From the NCBI GenBank assembly GCA_007258455.2, contig VDFB02000001.1, positions 17,418,162-17,482,161 of the forward strand: a stretch of DNA of 64,000 nucleotides, read 5' to 3'. Under the pieces are notes generated by a model. It was given only the letters and a program-made list of their open reading frames with translations. It was not told the DNA's origin and searched no databases. Below, one piece after another: positions 24,256 through 36,225 of the stretch. Both the position numbers and the translations under genes were made by a program. This stretch comes from Sequoia sempervirens. Its lineage: Eukaryota > Streptophyta > Pinopsida > Cupressales > Cupressaceae. Numbering within the stretch: position 1 is the first letter of the stretch; every line of letters starts with the position of its first letter.

Positions 24256-24937
24256 TCAGTTGGTATAAATGGAAGGCAGACAACTAGCCAAAGGGACAAG
24301 AGCAAGTGTCGAACTAGGGAAAGCACTAGGTTCAACACTCTTTTTAGGAGATTTATCATTTAAGCTCATTGAGAAAAAAAACAATGTATTCAACTCATCT
24401 TGCACTTCTTCATCAATCTTTACAATGTCAATGTCATCATATAGATTTATCACAAAGGGAGGTTGAATGACAATGTCCATGGAATTCTCTTGCTTATGTT
24501 GTGGTGAGGAGATAGAGTCATCATGCATTACTTTAGGTAAGTTTGGATTTTGATTTTCTATGTTGTTGTTGTCTTCTTGATTTCATAACTTACAAGAAAT
24601 AGCATGTCGTCCATGCCTACGCTCTCTAGCACTTTTATTCCTTTTTAATCTATTGTCAATTTATGTTTGTGTAACAATGAGTTTGTCAATTATAGGTGTC
24701 TTCTATTCCTTGGGAGGAATAGAAGAAACAATATAATAGCTTGTTCAACTTCTTTCTCTTTAGCTTTGAATTTTTTTTTGACTTTAGGATAGATAACAAG
24801 ATTTTTTGTGTTATCTTGTGGCCTCTTATAGGAAATGGTAGGGGTTTTTCTATAGGTTGTTCTTGTATGTTCATAAGGGATTTCAATTTGATGATTGCTT
24901 CATCAAGGATAGGTGTTTCAGTTATAGGTTGAGGCAT
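24256..24937 (-). pseudogene. Post-protease linker of the nested element
   Basis: Two minus-strand frames (24937-24686 and 24528-24256) continue the polyprotein after the protease region. They include MPQPITETPILDEAIIKLKS and an acidic stretch with DDIDIVKIDEEVQDE. Such linkers occur between protease and reverse transcriptase in plant gypsy elements. Here the polyprotein ends without reverse transcriptase. Confidence 0.45.
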
Positions 24938-24940
24938 GTT

Positions 24941-25775
24941 TCAAAGGGATAATTCTGCTATTTTCTTTGCATTGAACTTTTGATATGATTTGACAAATAA
25001 ATCCTCATGAGGTTCGATAGGTTCCATAGGCTCAGGCCAAAAAAAATCTAATGAAAAATTCCCTCTAGCCAAGGCAGGATTAAATTCACTATGATGCACA
25101 ATAAATATATCATTTCCAAATGGAAACATTAGACTTTTATGCACAACCGAAGGGATGGAATTCATGGAGTGAAGCCATTGATAGCCTAGCTTTACACAAA
25201 AAAATTTCAATTGTGGGATGATGGAAAATGAGACAGTTAATGTTTTCAGTCCAACTTTTAAAGGGGAATCTATTGAGCCTATCGTAGGGAAAGCAAACCC
25301 ATTATGCATCTTGGTCCATGATTTCAATTTGTATATTTTTATTGATATCTAGCTCATGCACATATAATAATTCTTCAATGATCACATTCTCTCTATAGAA
25401 GGGATCAATCAATATCCTATTAGTGGGCTTGTCATTGATTCGGCCAGCTATGTAAAGAGGACCATCAAGTGCATGCTTAAGTATGTCATTTTGTGAGAAA
25501 GCAATGTCAAGAGGCTTTTTAGTTGATCCCTTATGAGGTATAGCTTCAAAAAATGCTACTTTTTCAATTGGTTGTTCTTCATTTATGTTTTCATCATCCT
25601 TGTCAACATTCATCACTTCATTGCTCATTTTGCTAGCTTTAACAAATGAAATATTGTGCTTAGGCATGGGATTTGTAAATATTTGCAAATTTTGATTAGG
25701 AGGAACTATAGACTTATTACCTTGATCATTCACACCTCTGATTTGAAGTTGATTATTTTCAATAAGGTCTTGCAT
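24941..25775 (-). pseudogene. Degenerate aspartic-protease region of the nested element
   Basis: The minus-strand frame 25775-25302 contains PLYIAGRINDKPTNRILIDP, matching the strand before the retropepsin active site. The expected D-[ST]-G-type triad is altered to DPF. The next frame (25327-24941) has GYQWLHSMNSIPSVVHKSLM and FSLDFFWPEP, the conserved C-terminal part of plant gypsy protease regions (usually G-R-x-W-[IL]-H). The two frames overlap by a shift. The protein is inactive as it stands. Confidence 0.7.
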
Positions 25776-26346
25776 AAGATGTTTGAGATGTTTATAGTAT
25801 TATGTACCATGTTCATTTTGTTGATGGTAACGACAATAAGAATTTTTTTGAAAGCCTCTAGGCAATGTTATATTAGGGTCATGTTCAGGAACATGAGGTA
25901 CTGTAAGAATAATGACAATAATAATTTTTTTGAAAGCCTCAATGTTATATTAGGGTCACATTCTCAAACAAGAGGTAACATAAGCATATTCTTTTCAATA
26001 AGCTACAACATGATATTATGAAGGGTTTTGGGTACAAAGGAGTGAACTTTGTCTCATGTTCCCTGAAAGGATTTTTCATCTTGATAGCACCCACTTGATT
26101 ATTAGTCAGTTGACTTGTTTGAGGGGAATTTAGTTGTAAAAAGCCCTTATTCTACTTCTTGAATTTTTGATAGCTATTTTGAGTTGTAGATTCATATTTT
26201 TCAGTACAATTAGAGGGATTTTTTACATCACAACCGTAAGTCAAATTTTGATAATCACAAAGGGCTGTACATAATTGTGTGAATGATGGAAATATCAAAA
26301 TTTCAAGTTTTCTTTGGAGTTTATCTTGTAAGTTGGCAATAAAAAT

Positions 26347-27387
26347 TCATTGAAGGTCGACATCAGGAATCTTAATGTTTACTTGTGAATAAAGTGTTTG
26401 GTATCTTGCTATGAAATCAATCATTTTCTCATCCTCTTTTTGTTTGCATGTCATTAGATCAGAAAGGGTCATCTTGGGACTGATGTGAATATGAAAGTGG
26501 TTGTAAAAGGCATCAATGAGTTCATTGAATGGACAAAGCAAATTATTTAGCAAAGAAGAGAACCACTCTAAAGCAGTATCTGTCAAGCACCTAGGGAATA
26601 AATTAGCTGAAATTTTACCCTCAAAGATGAAATCACTACAAAAGGCTATGGAAGAAGAAACATGGCTTATAGGATATCCTTTTCCACCATATTTCTTGAA
26701 TCGAGGGACTTCTATACCTTGTGGAATTTGTGCTCTTAATATGTCAAAAGATAGCGAGTTGGATTTGATGTATTACAAAGGTTGATTATTGTTGTTTTGT
26801 TGTAATGTTGCTACTTGTTGTTAGAGGGATGTCGTAGTTTGCAAAAGGGAGTTTAGGATAGGATCATTTTGATTGTAAGGTTGAGGGGTATAAGATGGAG
26901 TGGTATATGTATGCGAAGGGTTAGTGAATTGTAGGTTTGTGAAGGTGGATTGTTGAGGAGTTATTTTGTTCAAATGGACAAGGCTAGAAGTATTTCCTAT
27001 GAGAATGCCTATGGAAGTGTACACAATGCTAGTAGGTATGATTGTTGTGGTTGGTTGAATGGTTGCAGTAGGTTGCAAGGTTGTTGTAGGTTGAAAAGTT
27101 GTTGTGGGTTGTGTACTAGTGTATGCAGAAATGGACATTGGTATCATGGAGGATGTAATTGGAATTCCACCTTGGCTTAGAGTAGACCTTGAAGCTTGGG
27201 TGGAAGTAGGGATGGTGTTGTTAACAAGGGGCACACTAGTTGTAGGAGATGAAGTCATGGGAAGTATAGTATGCAAACTATGAGCCATGGAGGGTTTATT
27301 ATCAATACTATTAGAAAGAGAGTTAGGAAACCCAAGATCCACGAAGAGTGAGATATCACAACATGACATGCATATTAGGTTCACCAT
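26347..27387 (-). pseudogene. gag pseudogene of the nested element
   Basis: The frame 27387-26821 begins at the primer-binding-like ATGGTGAACC right after the 5' LTR. It contains a threonine/proline-rich tandem stretch (TTTFQPTTTLQPTATIQPTT). The frame 26586-26347 has the retrotransposon gag core ALEWFSSLLNNLLCPFNELI, then YNHFHIHISPK and MIDFIARYQTLYSQ, typical of plant Ty3/gypsy capsid. Between them the reading is broken by stops and shifts. Confidence 0.8.
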
Positions 27388-27588
27388 TAATGATCAGGTG
27401 GAAAATAGGGGTTTACCAAAATGATAAACCACTATTCTTTTCACCCTAATATTATGTGATTTTGTGTGTGATAAGATACCAATAACAATCACAAACTAAC
27501 CCTAACTATTGTAGCAACTACAAGGGAAGATTTTAGAGCTCAAAATGGTGTGTACCTTGCTACAAGAAGCTTATTTTTAGGACACAAA

Positions 27589-27620
27589 GGACTCATTCTC
27601 CTTTTTTGGTGAGTAGGTCC
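27589..27620. repeat. 13-6-13 LTR hairpin
   Basis: Arms GGACTCATTCTCC and GGTGAGTAGGTCC around the loop TTTTTT. Confidence 0.8.
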
Positions 27621-27916
27621 CTATTAGGGTTTCTAAAACTAAGATCTAGGTTATTTTCCTTGATGTCTGCACTCACAGATCCTCCATTGTTAGCTCTCAA
27701 AAACCTATAATAAATTATGTAGCTTCCTTTCTTTGTTCTTGTGTGCTATGAAGGTCAACTTTACAACTTGATAAATTTGACAATTTTTCTCTAAACTTCT
27801 TCTCCACTTGATCTTCAACCTATAAATCTACAAATACACACTCAAGAGGAGAAAAATTTGTTGATTTTTAATGAATAAGGGTTTTCCCAAGTCAAGAATC
27901 TTGTAGGTAATCAAAC

Positions 27917-29165
27917 TATGAATGGTGATCCTAGACTTGCACAAACACAAAGAATAAACACATTATTAGTCCAATATGCAAGTTAGAAACAACATTCCCC
28001 ATGAAATTCATTTGAAACATGAAAACAAGAAATAAGTGAAGAAAAAAAGTAAAAAATTCTATTAAATCCTATTTTAATGTCCAAACTCTCAATCCCATGG
28101 GGGAATTGGTGCCATTTTAATCTTGAAAATGGTCCTTTCCCAATTCCTTGCAAGCTTGATGATCAATAGTGAAGATTTGATGCTCCTTGATGAAATTTCT
28201 CCATAACCTAGCTATGAAAGTATGAAAATGGATGAAAAATGGATGAGCTTGATTCAAAACATGAAGATGATAACTTTACAGAAGTTGTGGATGAAAATGC
28301 CTAAGATTTTGGATCCAAAATCAATAAGAAAGCCTTTTACTTATAGAAGTCAAAGATGGAAGAATAGGAAAAATGGATGAATGTGGGATCAAACACCAAC
28401 CAATAGCACAATACCACTTGTAAAGATGTGAGTGGACAAAGGTGGAGGAAATTTGGATGAATGTGCACATTAATGCAATTAGGTGGAATTTCAAAATTGG
28501 AGAAGTGACATGTTGGAGGGAGAAGAAAAATGGAGTTAATGCCACTTGGCTCAAGGAATAGGACATGTAAGAGGCCTTTAAGGCCTTGTTGGATGTACAA
28601 GCCCTTTTGGGGGGAGATTCCAATTTGGAGGAATATTCCCACTTTGATACCTTTTTTGAATGAAAATAGAGATTTAATAAATCAATTAAATGTATTTTCA
28701 TGTGCAAGTTGCAAAAGCTAGAGGATTTGATGGATTGGGATTAGGATTAATCAAGATTTGATTAATTTAGATAAAATTTAGCTAATTTGACAATTTGATT
28801 TATATTTTTGGATTTAAATAAATCAAAATGAGAAGAATAATGATTTTAGACTTAATTAAATAAAGTTTGATTTATTTAATTAAAGAGAATGATGTTAGTT
28901 TTAAATCAAATAAAGATAAATTTATTTAATTTAAATGAGATGACTTTAGAGATTAATTAAATAAAATGAATTATTTAATTAAAAGAGGGACTATAGGATT
29001 AATTAAATAAAATGATTTATTTAATTAAGAGATGAAATGTGATGAATTTAATTAAATAAAGATTATTTAATTAAATGACTAGCAAAGGAGATGATTAAGG
29101 ACAAACTAGAGTTAGTAATTAGGAGTAGGTGTATAGGATCAATCTATACATTCTATGTGTCTACA
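27917..29165 (-). mobile_element. Solo LTR, 1,249 bp, inserted in an LTR (TSD CAAAC)
   Basis: CAAAC flanks both ends (27912-27916 and 29166-29170), and the partner LTR has one CAAAC at 21946-21950. On the minus strand it begins TGTAGACAC and ends TTCATA, where its relative at 38067-39359 ends TTCACACA, so the terminal CA has probably mutated to TA. The two copies share frames such as DLLNLYF and long AT-rich stretches. No internal region is present. The minus-strand frame 28707-28321 is LTR sequence, not a gene. Confidence 0.88.
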
Positions 29166-29363
29166 CAAACCAAATGATGAAATAATATAATTGAAGCATG
29201 AAATATGAAATATGTAATGTTGATACCTTGGAAGTTATCTTGGAGTGTAAATCTGCAATCTAACATGACGCGGCCATGAAGAATGTAGATCTTTATCCTT
29301 GAATAAGATGTGAAACAATTCTCATGATAAGATCTTCAATGCTACATCTAGTGTCTTAGGTCA

Positions 29364-30153
29364 GGGTATGTGCCGGATCATGATGGGCCAAAAAGTGGCA
29401 ATATTATGGGTATTTGTAGGGTATGTGGCTGACGACTTTTTTTTACCCAAAATTGATGAAACGAAAAGGGTTTTTAGAGGAGATTCTCAGCTTTCCACAA
29501 ATATAAATTATGCTTTAATTTTAATTTAATAAATAATTATTATTTATTTTCTATTAGAATTATGACTAAAGTCCTAATCGATAGGTTGATTGAAAAACAT
29601 CTATAACTTTCAAAATATCACATTTTTGAATCCAAAACATGTGTCACATTCTATGCTTCACATACTATAGGATTAAAAATAAAAATAAATTTCATGAATT
29701 TTTGACCAAGTTAAGGTGGTCGGACATACGAGTTTTATATTTTTAAAAATTGTAATAAAAATTCATAATTAATTATTTACTTGCAAACAAATTACAAAAA
29801 AATATGCATCACATCTGACATGAGTCCTCTACTTATATATAAAATCTTATAAAAAAATATTATCATTTTATTATTGTTAGGGTGGTCGCAACACCTACTT
29901 CTTATTTTTCCCCGAAATTTAAGTACTACTGCATTGAAATTTCAAATTTTCACCAAATAGATTTTTATTTATTTTAAATAAACCTAGTAGTTTAGAAACT
30001 ACATTCAATTTTCTATAGATTCTATTCTTACATATTTTTGAAATAATATAGATAAATTATTCAAATTTTTATGTCAAGTTTCCTAACACTAATTTTTCTA
30101 AATTTTTTTCCACTTAAGGCCCTATTTTTTCCATGATGATCCTGCGCATACCC
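29364..30153. mobile_element. Non-autonomous TIR transposon, copy 1 (790 bp)
   Basis: The left end GGGTATGTGCCGGATCATGA is complementary to the right end (inverted: GGGTATGCGCAGGATCATCA). GTCA flanks both sides (29360-29363, 30154-30157), and the partner LTR of the host element has a single GTCA. GGGTATG-like words recur just inside the left end. No transposase frame. Related copies: 35032-35816 and the right end of one at 58770-58932. Confidence 0.88.
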
Positions 30154-30463
30154 GTCAACAACATGCATGAATGCACTATGCCTTAGACATGATGAAATAA
30201 TCTTGAGTTTCTACAATAAACTCTTGATAATTTTCCTTGAAATAACTTTGAAATGCTCTTGTAATTCTCTAATTACAGAAAAATTGAATGCTTAGGCCTC
30301 TATAAACTTGCTAGGAGAAACAATGTGAATTAACCCCTTATTTATACTAAATCTAGAGATTAACCTTAAAATTCAAACAATTGAAGCAAACACAAAATCT
30401 AGAAATGAAGATTACTAAAATACCACCAGAATGAAATTCAAAAAGGGGGTCCTCATTGAGGGA

Positions 30464-30495
30464 GGACCCATTTGCCACCTAGGGAGAATGGGTCT
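30464..30495. repeat. 13-6-13 LTR hairpin
   Basis: Arms GGACCCATTTGCC and GGAGAATGGGTCT around the loop ACCTAG. A second, shorter hairpin (GGGTCCTC against GGAGGACCC) overlaps it on the left. Confidence 0.8.
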
Positions 30496-31637
30496 TGACA
30501 CAAGTTTCCAAGACCTTGCCTTCGGGGGGTGAAATAAAATGAAAAACCCATGTTAAATGTGCAAAGAAAGGGGGGTCCTATAGAGGGAGGCCCAACACCA
30601 TTTTCTAAGACCTTGATTTTTCCCAATTAAATGTTTTACAATTTGAATTATGTGTGTCAGGATGGATCCTCATAAGGTCTCACAAGTAAGGCTTAAATTT
30701 GAATTAAAGCCTAGGCTAATTAAGTATAATTCACCATAATTAATTAATGATACCCTAGATAAGTGTGGAAGTGTGTTACAACAATTTAAAACACCGTAAA
30801 TAGGGTACAATTTAGGTGCATTTTATTAAAAAAGGGTCTGAGATCAATGTGAATGTGTACAACACATTACAGCATTAGACCTATGCAAAATTAGGTCAAT
30901 TCAATGACAAGTCCTCCCAAATTAAGTAAGGAAAAGGGGTACCTTTTTTGTTACTACAAAAAATTAAAAATCAACATATCATATTGCAAATTCAAGGTTT
31001 GAATAGGGTTATTTTTGTCTTCATAGGTCAAATATATATCTTAATTGCATTTAAAAATTTTTAGTAGGTCACATTAAATCTAAAATAAAATCTAAAAGTG
31101 TTCATTGCATTCATTTAGGCATATTACATATAGTCAAACAAAGACTGCATGGTTTTGTTGTAAAAAGACATCAAGATCTTCATTTTTAGATTTTTCATTT
31201 TGGGATTAGTAAGTTGCACTTAAGATCTAAAAATTACATTTGGAATATCATTTTTTTGTTTGAACATTTTGAAAATTTCTTGCATACATTCATTTTGCAT
31301 TACATAATTACAAATTAGTCAAATTCTAGAATATTATTTACTATTATACCTCTACTATCACTAAATAGAACAATTATACAATATTATACATATTGAAATC
31401 TTGAATTTACCAATCTAGGGTATCTTAGCACCTTTGACCAAGCTATTTTTGCTTAGAATTTTGCGACTGAACCCTTTGATGAGCTTTTATCTAGATCTGC
31501 ATTCATTTTTTTCCTATTATGTTACAATAGTCTAAACTCCTATGCATATATCTCATTGTCATAATGGCTAAATGTTTTCATAAAATGTTGTCTTCTTTTA
31601 AATCTTTGGTGGATGTTTTATGCAGTGTGTTTTGAAA

Positions 31638-32130
31638 ATGACTACTTTAGATGAGGAAACTCATATTCCTTCATCTCCCAATGTTTATCTCCTTAATGAG
31701 GATATCTTGAGATAAATTGAAGAAGTTTTTATAATTGAAATAAATAATACATTTCCTAACCTTGAAAATAATGTGGTCATTTATCTTTCAACAATCTACA
31801 ACACCTACCATACTTCCATTTGACATGTTTTCTAGATCATATGAATAAAATGATTTACAATTCATACCCCAACCCATGCATGTACACAAGTACCCATTGA
31901 TAACAATCACAATGAGCCATACCATTTAGTGATCCTCCATCTTATAAAAACAAAGTCACCAATACACATGCTAGCTTGGAACAATTCTATGGACAAGGCT
32001 TTAGGATCTTGAAAATACAAGGGTGTGATACAACTTAGAATGAACATGAAGGATACTGAAAGGTATAGGCTACCAAGGTCCTCTAGCTTCATATCAGACA
32101 TTGCTCCATCCTCCAAACAACACAAAACTC
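31638..32130 (+). pseudogene. Degraded gag/pre-protease remnant of the outer element
   Basis: From ATG 31638 the plus strand reads MTTLDEETHIPSSPNVYLLN followed by EDILR, a stop, then IEEVFIIEINNTFPNLENN. Farther on (about 31960-32030) comes THASLEQFYGQGFRILK, like the G-patch-type segment of some plant gypsy polyproteins. Many stops follow. The assignment rests on orientation between the outer LTRs and on general resemblance. Confidence 0.45.
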
Positions 32131-33012
32131 ATGGTCCTGTTAGAAAAGTTTTATTACTTTATCTACATCCCTTTTTTGAGATTTAATGCACTTTATGTAC
32201 ACTTTTATAAATTGGATTCATCACACTCCAATGTATGAATGAAAGAAGACACTAAATGTAAGAATAAAATCAAATACTTTTGTGTGTATTAGAGAACGTT
32301 TATACAAACTACTGATGGATGTCATATTTTGAAGAAGAAATTTGAAGAATTAGATTGTCACAATAATAAATATGCTAAGATAATAGATTAAATTGCATTC
32401 ATTGTTGCTCCTTTCTAAGAGGTAGTTGTAGTGTCATGTGATACTCATTACCATACATGGGGGCATAAGTTTGGTTTTATGAAATCATATTTCATTTTGT
32501 GAGGAGCAACATGTTATCAATGTTCACTTTGGTTCATCTTTATTGCTACACTTGGGCACCAAGGGTTTGGTAGCTTGGTGTTGGGGGAAAGGGTTAGCTA
32601 ACTTGGAAAGGACATATATTACCTCCCATGAGGTAATTATTGTGTAAGAAATGGTCCCTTTTTAGTGCTGATATCATACATATCCTAGAAATTGTCACTT
32701 CATTAATGGTACTATCACATAAATGTTTTGTTAATGCCTTCTTTATGGTGGTATTAGGCTTGATATCTCCTAAAATTGTGACTCTTCTTGGCATTTTATG
32801 TTCACTTTTGTGGTAATACTATGATTAGTATTCCCTAAAGTGTGATCCTTCATTTCATGATTTTTCCTCTCCTACTAGTGGTATCATGTATGATATTACA
32901 TTTAAGGTGTGACCTCCTATGTGTTGAGAAGCATCCCTTGATGCATTTTGATGCACCCTTTGTGGTGGTGTTATTTATAGTACCCCTTGAGATGTGGATT
33001 TTTTATATTCAT
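32131..33012. other. Internal untranslated part of the outer element
   Basis: AT-rich, no recognisable domain. The phrase 'CCTTGTGGTGGTATT' and relatives recur loosely, leading into the clearer repeat that follows. Confidence 0.35.
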
Positions 33013-33190
33013 CCCTTGCGACATTAAAATTTGTGTACCCCCTTAGGTGATTTTTGGTTTGTCCCTTGTGATGTTAAACTTTGTACACTTCCTAAGATGA
33101 TTTTAGGTTTTTCCCCTATGAAATTAAATTTTGTGCACCCCATATGGTCATTTTTTGTCCCTAGTGATGTTAAGCTTTATGTGCTCCTTG
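33013..33190. repeat. Degenerate tandem repeat, about 4 units of ~55 bp
   Basis: Units share the form TCCC(T)TG.GA.(A/G)TTAAA..TTGTG.AC.CC followed by a pyrimidine-purine tail (TTAGGTGATTTTTGGTTTG). The repeats lie in the 3' internal part of the outer element, about 600 bp before its right LTR. Confidence 0.65.
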
Positions 33191-33773
33191 AAGCGAGATT
33201 TACAAGATAGTACATGGATTTAGCATAATGTAGCTTGTTGGTTCATGAACTTGAGAGTCTTTTTTAACACATGTTTAGCTAGCATAACACAACTTGCTAG
33301 GTAGTAGATCCATGTATCTTTTGAGTGATTTAGCATAGCATAACCTTCTAGTCCTCATAGGAGCATTTTTTTGTTTAACATGCATGTGAGATATGATGTT
33401 TGGTATTTGAGATAAATTTAAGATTGAGGTCTCTTTCCTTACTGACTCAAATCCTTGTAGTACTAAACTTGTACTTGTTTTTTGTATCTTTTGTGTGTTC
33501 TCTTTTTGTTTATGTTATGTTTATTTTATGTTCATGTTTTGTGTTGTGTTGTTGGCATGTATATTTTGTGTTGTCACATTGGATTTCATACATGTGTGTT
33601 CCTTTGTCCCTATATTGATTTGCCATAAAATATTGAATCCTAGGGGCTTATACACTTCCCCTAGACTCATTGCAATCCCTTCAATATTTAGACAATTGAA
33701 ACCCTCTTGACATATTCTTACTTTAGTGTGAGTATGAGTGTCTATTCATACTCTCACTAAAGCAGGGGATAAA

Positions 33774-34309
33774 TGTAGTGTCATAAATTTTCTCCCTTGA
33801 CAATTTCACACTAGGTTTTGCTCCCTCCTATTTGTTTAGAGCTAATTATGTCCCTAATTTTCTAAATTATGAATTTTGTGGCACATTTTAACATTTATAA
33901 AAAAATAAAATGTGCAAGATCAAAGTATGCATTTAATACTTTTCTCTCAACACTTTGGATCCTTAAAAAATTGAGATCTGGTTTAGGGCACCCAGTGCCA
34001 TAGACCTTTTAATTTTGCTCCAAATTTAAATATTTTGGTGTTGATAATTTATTATTTAAAATTCAAATCGTAATTGTGAGCTATCAAGATTTAATTTTTG
34101 AGAAATTAGAAGAGTTGCATATAAATACATAGTATTTTCATAATTTGATTATTAAGCAATATTGGAGAGCAATTATTATACATCAAAATCAATTCAAGAG
34201 CATTCAAGAGTAGAATTTATAGAATTATGACAACATTTTATCATTCAAGCATCATGCCAAACTTTATGTGAGTTTGTTCATGTTTATCCATGCATTTTGT
34301 TTGTGAGTG
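33774..34309 (+). repeat. Right LTR fragment of the outer element
   Basis: It begins TGTAGTGTCATAAATTTTC after a purine tract and matches the first ~510 bp of the left LTR. Similarity ends near TTTGTGAG at 34309, so the rest of the LTR is missing. Confidence 0.75.
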
Positions 34310-34783
34310 TGAAGGAGGGTATTCGCTACTCCCAAGTACCATGAAAAAAAGGGTCTAAAGGGAGTGAATTTCCCTTGGTCACCTCAAGAATAACTTAAAG
34401 GGAATAGGATAAAAAGGAAGGGCAGGCTAAGCTCTACTTTCTATGTTTTTTGAGGGAGGATTTTGGGAAATGAGTGAACAAATTGTAGAGGTCTCAGACC
34501 ATAAACTGACTGGCTCTTGGTTAGAGGATGATAGCACATGAGGTGGATGAAAACATGATGCACTATTGTCTTAGATACTATAGTGCACAAAAATGTATCC
34601 CTTTACATTTTCACACTTGTTTGGGTCCTCCCTGCTAAAATTTGGCTCATTTATGCCTTAATTAGTCCTATTTTGCATCCAAAAGCTTCATTAAATTCAT
34701 TTTTCTATGGATAATCCTAACATCTGACAAATGATAAATCATAATTTAATGTTTGAGGTTATGTGTTCCAGATCTAGTGATTT

Positions 34784-34817
34784 GGGACTCATACACCATC
34801 TTGGGCATATGTGTCCC
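34784..34817. repeat. 14-6-14 LTR hairpin
   Basis: Arms GGGACTCATACACC and GGCATATGTGTCCC around the loop ATCTTG. Confidence 0.85.
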
Positions 34818-34897
34818 ACCTAGGTCTCGAGACCTAATTTTAAATGTTACATTGAACAAGACACTTCTTTAGATTTGTGTCATAGGTTTAAGCCACT

Positions 34898-34931
34898 AAG
34901 AATCATATGCCCAACCTAGCGTATGATTCTT
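34898..34931. repeat. 13-8-13 LTR hairpin
   Basis: Arms AAGAATCATATGC and GCGTATGATTCTT around CCAACCTA. One G.T pair, otherwise perfect. Confidence 0.85.
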
Positions 34932-35031
34932 GCTTTAACTTGGACCTATTTTGAATCAAATTCTTGGTGGGATTTTATTGTCTTAGATCTTATGTCAACT
35001 TGTAGTGTTGTAATTTTGGGAAATTAGGCAT

Positions 35032-35816
35032 GGGTATGTGTAGGATCATGATGGGCCAAAAAGTGGCAATATGATGGGTATGTGTAGGGTATGTGGCTGG
35101 AAACCTTTTTTTTCCCAAAATTGATGAAATGAAAATGGTTTTTAAAGGAGATTCTTGGCTTTCCACCAATATAAATTATGCTTTAATTTGAATTTAATAA
35201 ATAATTATTATTCATTTTCTATTTAAATTATGACTAAAGTCCTATTAGTAGGATTATTGAAAAAAATTTATAGCTTTCAAAAGGTATCACATTTTTTGAA
35301 TCTAAAACATGTGTCACATTCTTTACTCTACATACTATAGGATTAAAAAAAAAATCATGAAGTTTTGACCAAGTTAAGGTGGTCAGACATACTAGTTTTT
35401 TTTAATTTTTTAAAAGTTGTAATAAAAAATTCATAATTAATTATTTATTAGAAAAAAAATTACAAAAAAATATGCATCACATCGGGACATGAGTCCTCTA
35501 TCTAAAATCTTATAAAAAGATATTATGATTTTATTGTGGTTAGGGTGGTCAGACAAACACCTACTTATTTTTTTCCTGAAATTTAAGTGCTACGGCATTG
35601 AAATTTCAAATTTTCACTAAATATATATATATATTTGAAGTAAACCTAGTAGTTTAGAAACTACATTCATGTTGCTACAGATTCTATTCTTACATATTTT
35701 TGAAATAATATAGATAACTTATTCAAATTTCTATATCAAGTTGCCTAACTCTGATTTTTCTGAATTTTATTGCCACTTAAGGGCCTATTTTTTCCTTGAT
35801 GATCCTACAAATACCT
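35032..35816. mobile_element. Non-autonomous TIR transposon, copy 2 (785 bp)
   Basis: It begins GGGTATGTGTAGGATCATGA, ends GATGATCCTACAAATACCT, and is flanked by GCAT at 35028-35031 and 35817-35820. It aligns along its length with copy 1 (29364-30153), including the AAGGTGGTCAGACATAC and CATGAGTCCTCTA segments. No transposase. Confidence 0.85.
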
Positions 35817-36197
35817 GCATAAACATGTATAAATACAAGGTTATTTCACATAATTTCATCTAAGCAATCCTAGATCTTCACAAGCAATCAAGAGTATCTT
35901 CATAAGAGAATTTGAAGAAGATTATTGCAAGAATCAAAGATCCATTATCATGTCAAAAGCTTGATACTTCATGCATGTGGTTTTGAGCTAATGTTGTGAT
36001 GTATTGTTCAAGATCAGTTCAAGTATTTAAAGGAATTATCTTCCATCAAGAATCATGATCAAGATCTACATCCATTGAGGCTACTTCATGCTTGTTTGTA
36101 GATCTACAAGGTTTCAAACAAGGTTCTATTACTTCATTTTACGTTTCATGTTTCATTTCATTCATGCTTCATTTCTCATTAAGGTTTGATTACCAAA

Positions 36198-36225
36198 ATG
36201 GGGTTTTACTAAGGAAAAGCCCCAT
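36198..36225. repeat. ATGGGGTTTT/AAAAGCCCCAT hairpin in LTR
   Basis: Ten- and eleven-base arms with a 7-nt loop. It occupies the middle of the LTR, as in the other related LTRs. Confidence 0.8.

Larger units (their letters stand above)
21412..30958 (-). mobile_element. Nested non-autonomous gypsy-type element with gag and protease only (-)
   Basis: Two LTRs (21412-22963 and 27388-30958) flank a minus-strand gag and protease-like region. Removing two later insertions makes the right LTR about 1,523 bp, against 1,552 bp for the left. On the minus strand the LTRs begin TGTAGTAAC. AAAAA flanks both ends (21407-21411 and 30959-30963), a weak TSD in AT-rich sequence. About 1.3 kb separate the last coding signal from the 3' LTR. 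No reverse transcriptase, RNase H or integrase is present, so it resembles a TR-GAG/LARD-type derivative that depended on other elements. Confidence 0.8.
27388..30958 (-). repeat. 5' LTR of the nested element, interrupted twice
   Basis: It aligns with 21412-22963. It is interrupted at 27917-29165 by a solo LTR (TSD CAAAC) and at 29364-30153 by a TIR element (GTCA on both sides). It ends TTGTTACTACA at 30958. It carries hairpins at 27589-27620 and 30464-30495. A block that is present near 22575 in the partner LTR is shortened here near 30580. Confidence 0.8.
19893..34309 (+). mobile_element. Outer LTR retrotransposon (+), split by a nested element and truncated
   Basis: A left LTR (19893-21274) and a right LTR fragment (33774-34309) share a long stretch beginning TGTAGTGT, including CTCCCTTGACAATTTCACAC. 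A primer-binding-like TTTTGGTGAATCTGAC follows the left LTR and a purine tract AGCAGGGGATAAA precedes the right LTR, which together set the plus orientation. The nested element (21412-30958) inserted about 140 bp inside. The remaining internal part (30964-33773) holds a degraded gag-like frame and short tandem repeats. No reverse transcriptase was seen. The right LTR stops matching at about 34309. Confidence 0.75.

Noticed and set aside
26950..27180. Plus-strand Cys/Gly-rich frame
   Set aside because: Antisense shadow of the Thr/Pro-rich gag repeat of the nested element.
28321..28721. Minus- and plus-strand frames of 63-128 codons
   Set aside because: They lie wholly within a solo LTR bounded by a perfect TSD, so they are not genes.
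34310..34314. TGAAG after the right LTR fragment, matching TGAAG before the left LTR at 19888-19892
   Set aside because: The match would imply an LTR ending TTTGTGAGTG at that point, but the left LTR continues to a primer-binding site at 21275, so the 5-bp match is probably chance.
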